From Ga0077555 sp963761475 (lineage in GTDB: Bacteria; Pseudomonadota; Alphaproteobacteria; Rhizobiales; Hyphomicrobiaceae), in contig CAVXGT010000014.1 of NCBI GenBank assembly GCA_963761475.1, positions 186,001 through 250,000 on the forward strand: a stretch of 64,000 nt of DNA, given 5' to 3'. A program made the translations under genes and the position numbers. Below are positions 59,743 through 64,000 of this stretch, one piece after another. Under the pieces are notes generated by a model. The model saw only the letters and a program-made list of their open reading frames with translations, did no database searches and was not told where the DNA came from. Within the stretch, counting starts at the first letter, position 1. Each line of letters starts with the position of its first letter.

Positions 59743-60183
59743 TCAGGCTTTCGGCCGCACCGGCACCATCAGCACCGCCTCACCATCCAGCACCGGTTTG
59801 TCGTTCACCAGGCAGACGCACTCAAAGCGCGCCCGCCGCTTTTCTGGCACCAGTTCGACCACCTTAACCTTGGCAACGGCATGGTCGCCGATACGCACCG
59901 GCGCCTTGAAGTTGAGCGTCTGCGAAATGTAGATGGCGCCGGGGCCGGGCATCCGCGTGCCGAATACCGCCGAGACCAAGCCAGCCGTCAGCATGCCGTG
60001 AGCAATGCGACCTTTGAACATGGTCTTGGCCGCATAGGCCTCGTCGAGATGCACTGGGTTCTTGTCGCCGGTGACTTCGGCGAATGCGACGATATCGGCC
60101 TCGCTGATGGACTTGGCGAACTCGGCTTGCATACCGATCGCGAGTTCTTCGAAATACAGGGTCTTCAGTGGGCTGCTGGTCAT
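59743..60183 (-). CDS. MaoC-family hot-dog dehydratase
   Basis: A 146-residue single hot-dog enoyl-CoA hydratase-like protein. The catalytic DKNPVHLDEAYA with Asp/His lies near 40-46, and GRIAHGMLTAGLVSAVFG follows, matching (R)-specific hydratases such as PhaJ. Start ATG 60183. It is 117 nt before ribF on the same strand. The acyl chain is unknown. Confidence 0.85.
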   Translation of the reverse strand: MTSSPLKTLYFEELAIGMQAEFAKSISEADIVAFAEVTGDKNPVHLDEAYAAKTMFKGRIAHGMLTAGLVSAVFGTRMPGPGAIYISQTLNFKAPVRIGDHAVAKVKVVELVPEKRRARFECVCLVNDKPVLDGEAVLMVPVRPKA

Positions 60184-60438
60184 GAGGCTCCTCGATGCGC
60201 GGTCGCCTGGCGGCTGGCGTGTTTCAGCCGAGGCCTGTTTGTCTTAGCCTTCAAAGGGCCGGTTCTTCAACGATGCTGAGGGAAAACACGCTCTAATTCA
60301 CCTCGATTGACGTCTCGGCAAGGCCCGCGCCCGCTCGTTGCTCGTCCCCCCTGCTTGCCCGTATCCACCTTGCCGGCCTAGTCTCCCCCGAGCCACCGTC
60401 AAAGGCCGGTGGATGCCCAAATACGAGGGAGACGCCCC

Positions 60439-61851
60439 ATGGCCGCATCCGCGAGCCCCCGGACCATGTTCGAGAAGATCTGGCAGGACCATGTCGTTGT
60501 GGATAGGCCGGACGGCTACACGCTGCTCTACATCGACCGCCATCTGATCCATGACGGCTCCTTCGAGGCATTTCAGCGCTTGAAGGATCGGGGGCTCAAG
60601 TTCCGCCGCCCCGATTTGGCATTCGGCACCCCCGATCACTACGTCAGGACAGATACCCTCGACATCTCCAAGATCACCGATGCCAACGCCAAGCGCCTGG
60701 TGACCGGCTTGCCTGTGCATGCCCGCGAGACCGGCATCACGGTCTTCAACGTCGGCGACAAGCGCCAAGGCATCGTCCACGTCATGGGGCCCGAGCAGGG
60801 CATCACGCTACCGGGCACCACGCTCGTCTGTGGTGACAGCCACACGTCCACCCATGGCGCCGTCGGTTGCCTGGCATTCGGCGTTGGATCCTCCGAGGTC
60901 ACCCATGTCATGGCGACGCAAACCGTATGGCAGCGCAAGCCAAAGGCCATGCGCGTCACGGTCGACGGCAAGCTCGGCTTCGGCGTCACCGGCAAGGACG
61001 TCATCCTCGCCATCATCGCCAAAATCGGCACTGCGGGCGGCACCGGCCACGTCCTCGAGTACGCTGGCAGCGGCATTCGCCAGCTCTCGATGGAAGGCCG
61101 CCTCACGCTCTGCAACATGTCGATCGAAGGCGGCGGCCGGGCCGGCATGGTGGCTCCCGATGACACGACCTTCCAGTATCTGTCCGGCAAGCCCTATGCC
61201 CCGAAGGGAGCAGCCTGGGACAAGGCCCTCGCCCGCTGGCGCGCATTGCCGACCGACGATGGTGCCAGGTTCGATTCCGAGGTCTCCCTCTCGGGAGCCG
61301 ATATCGCACCCATGGTGACCTACGGCACCAGCCCGGAGGATGCCGCACCCATCACCGCCGTCGTCCCCGACCCGTCCGCGGCTGCCGACGCCGTCAAGCG
61401 CGAAGGCCTGACCCGAGCCCTTCAGTACATGGGCCTGAAACCCGGCACGCCCATCTCCGAAATCAAGATCGATCGGGTATTCATTGGCTCGTGCACCAAT
61501 AGCCGCATCGAGGACCTGCGTGCGGCCGCAGCCGTTGCCAAGGGACGCAAGGCGGTCGTTCCCAGTTGGATTGTGCCGGGTTCCGGTCTCGTCAAGGCGC
61601 AGGCCGAGAGCGAGGGTCTCGATAAGATCTTCAAGGAAGCGGGCTTCGAGTGGCGTGAGGCGGCCTGCTCGATGTGCATCGGGACCAACGGCGACACCGG
61701 CCGTCCCGAGGAGCGCATAGCGTCGACCTCAAATCGCAATTTTGTCGGAAGGCAGGGCAAGGGTGTCCGCACCCACCTCGTCAGCCCGGCCATGGCGGCC
61801 GCTGCCGCTGTGACGGGTCATTTCACCGACGTTCGTCGTCTCGAGAGCTGA
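60439..61851 (+). CDS. leuC: 3-isopropylmalate dehydratase large subunit
   Basis: A 470-residue aconitase-fold subunit of isopropylmalate isomerase, leucine synthesis. The [4Fe-4S] ligands lie in GSCTNSR and CSMCIG, and CGDSHTSTHGA is the other conserved block. GGGAG is 8 nt before ATG 60439. leuD follows 11 nt downstream. Confidence 0.97.
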   Translation: MAASASPRTMFEKIWQDHVVVDRPDGYTLLYIDRHLIHDGSFEAFQRLKDRGLKFRRPDLAFGTPDHYVRTDTLDISKITDANAKRLVTGLPVHARETGITVFNVGDKRQGIVHVMGPEQGITLPGTTLVCGDSHTSTHGAVGCLAFGVGSSEVTHVMATQTVWQRKPKAMRVTVDGKLGFGVTGKDVILAIIAKIGTAGGTGHVLEYAGSGIRQLSMEGRLTLCNMSIEGGGRAGMVAPDDTTFQYLSGKPYAPKGAAWDKALARWRALPTDDGARFDSEVSLSGADIAPMVTYGTSPEDAAPITAVVPDPSAAADAVKREGLTRALQYMGLKPGTPISEIKIDRVFIGSCTNSRIEDLRAAAAVAKGRKAVVPSWIVPGSGLVKAQAESEGLDKIFKEAGFEWREAACSMCIGTNGDTGRPEERIASTSNRNFVGRQGKGVRTHLVSPAMAAAAAVTGHFTDVRRLES

Positions 61852-61862
61852 AGGAGAGCCCT

Positions 61863-62483
61863 ATGTCAGGTGCAGATCAGTCTGGCCGCGAGCCCTTCGT
61901 TACCGTGACCGCTGTGGCCGTGCCCATCAATCAGGCCAACGTCGACACGGATCAGATCATTCCGGCTCGCTTCCTGTCGACGCCACCCAATCAAATGTCG
62001 CCCTATCTCTTCCAGGACGCACGTTACCGTGACGACGGCTCGCCGCGGCCGGAATTCGTCATGAACATGCCCGCCTACAAAGACGCCCAGATTATCGTCG
62101 GCGGCCGCAACTTCGCGTGCGGCTCCAGCCGCGAAGCTGCCGTGTGGGTGATCAAAGGCAATGGCTACAGGTCGGTGATTGCGCCGTCGTTCGGTGACAT
62201 CTTCTACAACAATTGCTTCCAGAACGGTGTCTTGCCGATCGCATTGCCCGAGCCACGGGTGAATGAATTGTTGCGCTTCCTGCTGGAACTGCCTGGCGCG
62301 TCGATCACTGTCAATCTGGCTGATCAGACCGTGCTGGGGCCGGATGGAAAGACGGACAAATTCGTCATCGATCCCTTCCGCAAGGAATGTTTGCTCAAAG
62401 GCATCGACGACATCGAGCTGACGCTGACGTATGCCGAGGCTATCTCGGCCTACGAGAAGCGATCCGAGACCGCCGTCGTTTAA
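61863..62483 (+). CDS. leuD: 3-isopropylmalate dehydratase small subunit
   Basis: A 206-residue small subunit that closes the LeuC active site. NVDTDQIIPARFL, GRNFACGSSREAAVW and NCFQNGVLPI are the family blocks. AAGGAG precedes ATG 61863. It is followed by a strong terminator, so leuCD is a two-gene operon. Confidence 0.97.
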   Translation: MSGADQSGREPFVTVTAVAVPINQANVDTDQIIPARFLSTPPNQMSPYLFQDARYRDDGSPRPEFVMNMPAYKDAQIIVGGRNFACGSSREAAVWVIKGNGYRSVIAPSFGDIFYNNCFQNGVLPIALPEPRVNELLRFLLELPGASITVNLADQTVLGPDGKTDKFVIDPFRKECLLKGIDDIELTLTYAEAISAYEKRSETAVV

Positions 62484-62520
62484 GGCAGCGAGCCCTCTGA
62501 ACCCGAGCGCGACAAGAGAA

Positions 62521-62546
62521 AAAGCCGGCCCAAACGGGCCGGCTTT
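62521..62546. terminator. terminator after leuD
   Basis: AAAGCCGGCCC and GGGCCGGCTTT form a perfect 11-bp stem over a 4-nt loop, followed on the plus strand by C-A-T and flanked by A-run AAAAA before it. It can also serve the convergent TPR lipoprotein gene. Confidence 0.85.
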
Positions 62547-62589
62547 CATGCACGAGGGCGTGCGGCAACTGAATCGGACCGGCAGGCCC

Positions 62590-63360
62590 TCAGCTTCCCT
62601 TCTGTGTCAGAGATTTCACGTAGGCAAGGTTTGAGGCGACATTTGCCTTTGGCATGACATCGTCGGCAACCTTTTCCGCGGCGCCGTATTTGCCGGCCAG
62701 CGCCAGAACCAGCATCAGGTTTTCCTTCACCTTTTGGCTGGATTGGTTGCCGGGCACCGACCGCAAGGTCTTCTCCGCTTTCGCCAGATCACCTTCCAGC
62801 GCGTAGGACAATGCGAGATTGTTCAGCGTGGCGACGTGGTCCGGCTTGAGCGCCAGCGCACGCTTGAAATGCGCTTGCGCTGCTTTCTGATTGCCGTCGC
62901 TGGCTTGCACGGTGCCGAGCGCCGAAAGCGTTCTCCAATCAGGCTTGCTGGCATCCAGGCTCGCCGTCAGAGCCCGCCGCGACTTGTCGAGCTTGCCCAT
63001 TTCGAGGGCCATGAATCCCAGCTCACGAGCAATGGCTTTGTCGGAGGGAGCTTTCTGGCTTGCCTCTTCGAGGGCGGCGAGCGCTTTGACCTTGTCTCCA
63101 TTCGCGCGCAACGCCCGCGCATGCGCGATCGAGGCGGGCACGTTCTCGGCACCGCTGGCGGCGTTTGCATTGCCCGTATTGGTCTTGGCGACTTTCGAGT
63201 TTTCTGCAGCAGAGGGGCTGGCGGACGGGCTGCCACTTGCAGCGAGGCTGCCGGTTGCATCCGGGCCGATTCCAAGTCCTGCGCCGCCGGCGCAACCACC
63301 CAACAGGATAATACTGACACCAACTATTCCGATCGCAGTCGTCGACCAACACTTATGCAT
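62590..63360 (-). CDS. TPR lipoprotein, TadD-like
   Basis: A 256-residue lipoprotein. Lipobox LGGC (Cys 23), a disordered Ala/Ser linker to about 75, and then about four TPR repeats (for example KALAALEEASQKAPSDKAIAR; AAQAHFKRALALKPDHVATL). TPR lipoproteins of this shape are the TadD pilotins of Flp pilus systems, and the next gene looks like TadG, which supports the guess. Confidence 0.7.
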   Translation of the reverse strand: MHKCWSTTAIGIVGVSIILLGGCAGGAGLGIGPDATGSLAASGSPSASPSAAENSKVAKTNTGNANAASGAENVPASIAHARALRANGDKVKALAALEEASQKAPSDKAIARELGFMALEMGKLDKSRRALTASLDASKPDWRTLSALGTVQASDGNQKAAQAHFKRALALKPDHVATLNNLALSYALEGDLAKAEKTLRSVPGNQSSQKVKENLMLVLALAGKYGAAEKVADDVMPKANVASNLAYVKSLTQKGS

Positions 63361-63657
63361 GACCAGCACTCCCCCACCGGATGACGCAGCCGAATGTGGC
63401 CGCACGCAACGCCCAAGGCCGCTAACGCAGCCCCCCTCGATCGCTAAGGCTTGTCCGATTCGGTGGTCGTCGAGTTGAAGTTGGGCATTTTACCCCCGCA
63501 ATTCTTTCGCCGCTGGCAATTGCATCGTCCGTGCGGGCTGACGCCAGCCTCGTGGCAATGCCGGGTCACTGCGTCTTGGGCCAGGATTTACGCGGCCATT
63601 GCCTCAAATTTTAAGCGCCATCTTTAGCCTTCAACAAATCTTAACTCGTAGGATTTT
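63361..63657. other. intergenic region with divergent promoters
   Basis: About 300 bp separating the TPR lipoprotein (minus) and the TadG-like gene (plus). It is lower in GC than the flanking genes near 63600-63650. No gene or repeat was recognised. Confidence 0.4.
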
Positions 63658-64000
63658 GTGAAGGATTCTCTTGAACTGGAGCGAGTCGTGGCAGCAAGTC
63701 GGCATCCTGATACCTGTGCAAATTTGGCAACGCGCTCGCGCCATTGCAGCGGCAACTTTGCCCGCGACGAGCAGGGATCCATCGGCATCTTCTTTGCGGT
63801 GACGTTTCTTGTCGTGATGCTGATCGTAGCGCTGGCGGTCGACTATGGCCGTGCCGATCTGGAGCATCAGCGTTTGCAACGCGCCGCCGACGCAGCCGCG
63901 CTTGCGGCCTCCCATCGATTGGGACTTCCCGATCAGGACGAAAGCGGTGCCGCCATTGCCCAATTATACTTCAAGGCCAACACCGCCGGCAGCAATACCA
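63658..64000 (+). CDS. TadG-like pilus protein (partial, runs off the window)
   Basis: The first 114 codons of an open frame. Residues near 39-62 (GSIGIFFAVTFLVVMLIVALA) are one membrane segment, followed by VDYGRADLEHQRLQRAADAAALAA, the Putative Flp pilus-assembly TadE/G-like N-terminal domain. The start is GTG 63658 with GTAGGA 3 nt upstream; GTG 63688 is possible. The 3' end is beyond the window. Confidence 0.75.
   Translation, partial: MKDSLELERVVAASRHPDTCANLATRSRHCSGNFARDEQGSIGIFFAVTFLVVMLIVALAVDYGRADLEHQRLQRAADAAALAASHRLGLPDQDESGAAIAQLYFKANTAGSNT

Overview
The window comes from a GC-rich alphaproteobacterium, most likely Hyphomicrobiales (Hyphomicrobiaceae-like, genus undetermined). 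Supporting this are a complete rRNA operon with the alphaproteobacterial 16S-tRNAIle-tRNAAla-23S-5S order, a ChpT-type phosphotransferase beside a receiver-only regulator, an EipA/DUF1134 envelope protein, an endonuclease-type MutL, short-type glucose-6-phosphate isomerase and Tad pilus genes at the right edge. All functions are read from motifs and gene order; no database search was run.

Layout. 1-5 kb: the broken middle (FAD) subunit gene of a xanthine-dehydrogenase/CO-dehydrogenase-like enzyme with two single-base insertions, a stretch without genes, a renalase-like FAD oxidoreductase, and a membrane-anchored M23 peptidase. 5.1-10.9 kb: the rrn operon with a clear promoter, boxA leader, a long 23S processing stem and a terminator-like hairpin. 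11-25 kb: a catabolic region with a GAF protein coupled to an APH-type kinase, a lactonase-like metallo-hydrolase, a three-gene HcnABC/opine-oxidase-like amine dehydrogenase, a HAD phosphatase, a DUF35 protein with an SCP2-type thiolase, VOC and DUF169 proteins, an M20 peptidase, an amidase and a single-domain alarmone-hydrolase-like HD protein. 25-28.4 kb: a multi-spanning DUF2235 hydrolase and a DehI-like protein.

28.4-39.6 kb is the most interesting part, a phosphonate region. A PhnZ-like diiron HD oxygenase is followed by a gene whose reading frame is interrupted by one TGA exactly at the U of a U-G-S-C motif, with a SECIS-like hairpin just after it: a probable selenoprotein of the UGSC family. 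A GST gene, then phnF, and the C-P lyase operon phnGHIJKLM plus a DUF1045 2H-phosphoesterase gene follow, with phnN convergent. Two identical palindromes (TGTCTAGACA, 31 bp apart) sit in the phnF/phnG divergent promoter and are probable PhnF operators. phnP, phnO and the phnCDE transporter are not in the window.

39.3-64 kb: three little-characterised genes (one coupled to phnN, one C-tail-anchored, one membrane coiled-coil), eipA, cysQ, divergent chpT and response regulator, then a long minus-strand housekeeping series (maoC-like, ribF, ileS, lspA, lipoprotein, two M16 peptidases, pgi, mutL) interrupted only by one plus-strand secreted-protein gene. leuCD, a TPR lipoprotein and the start of a TadG-like gene close the window.
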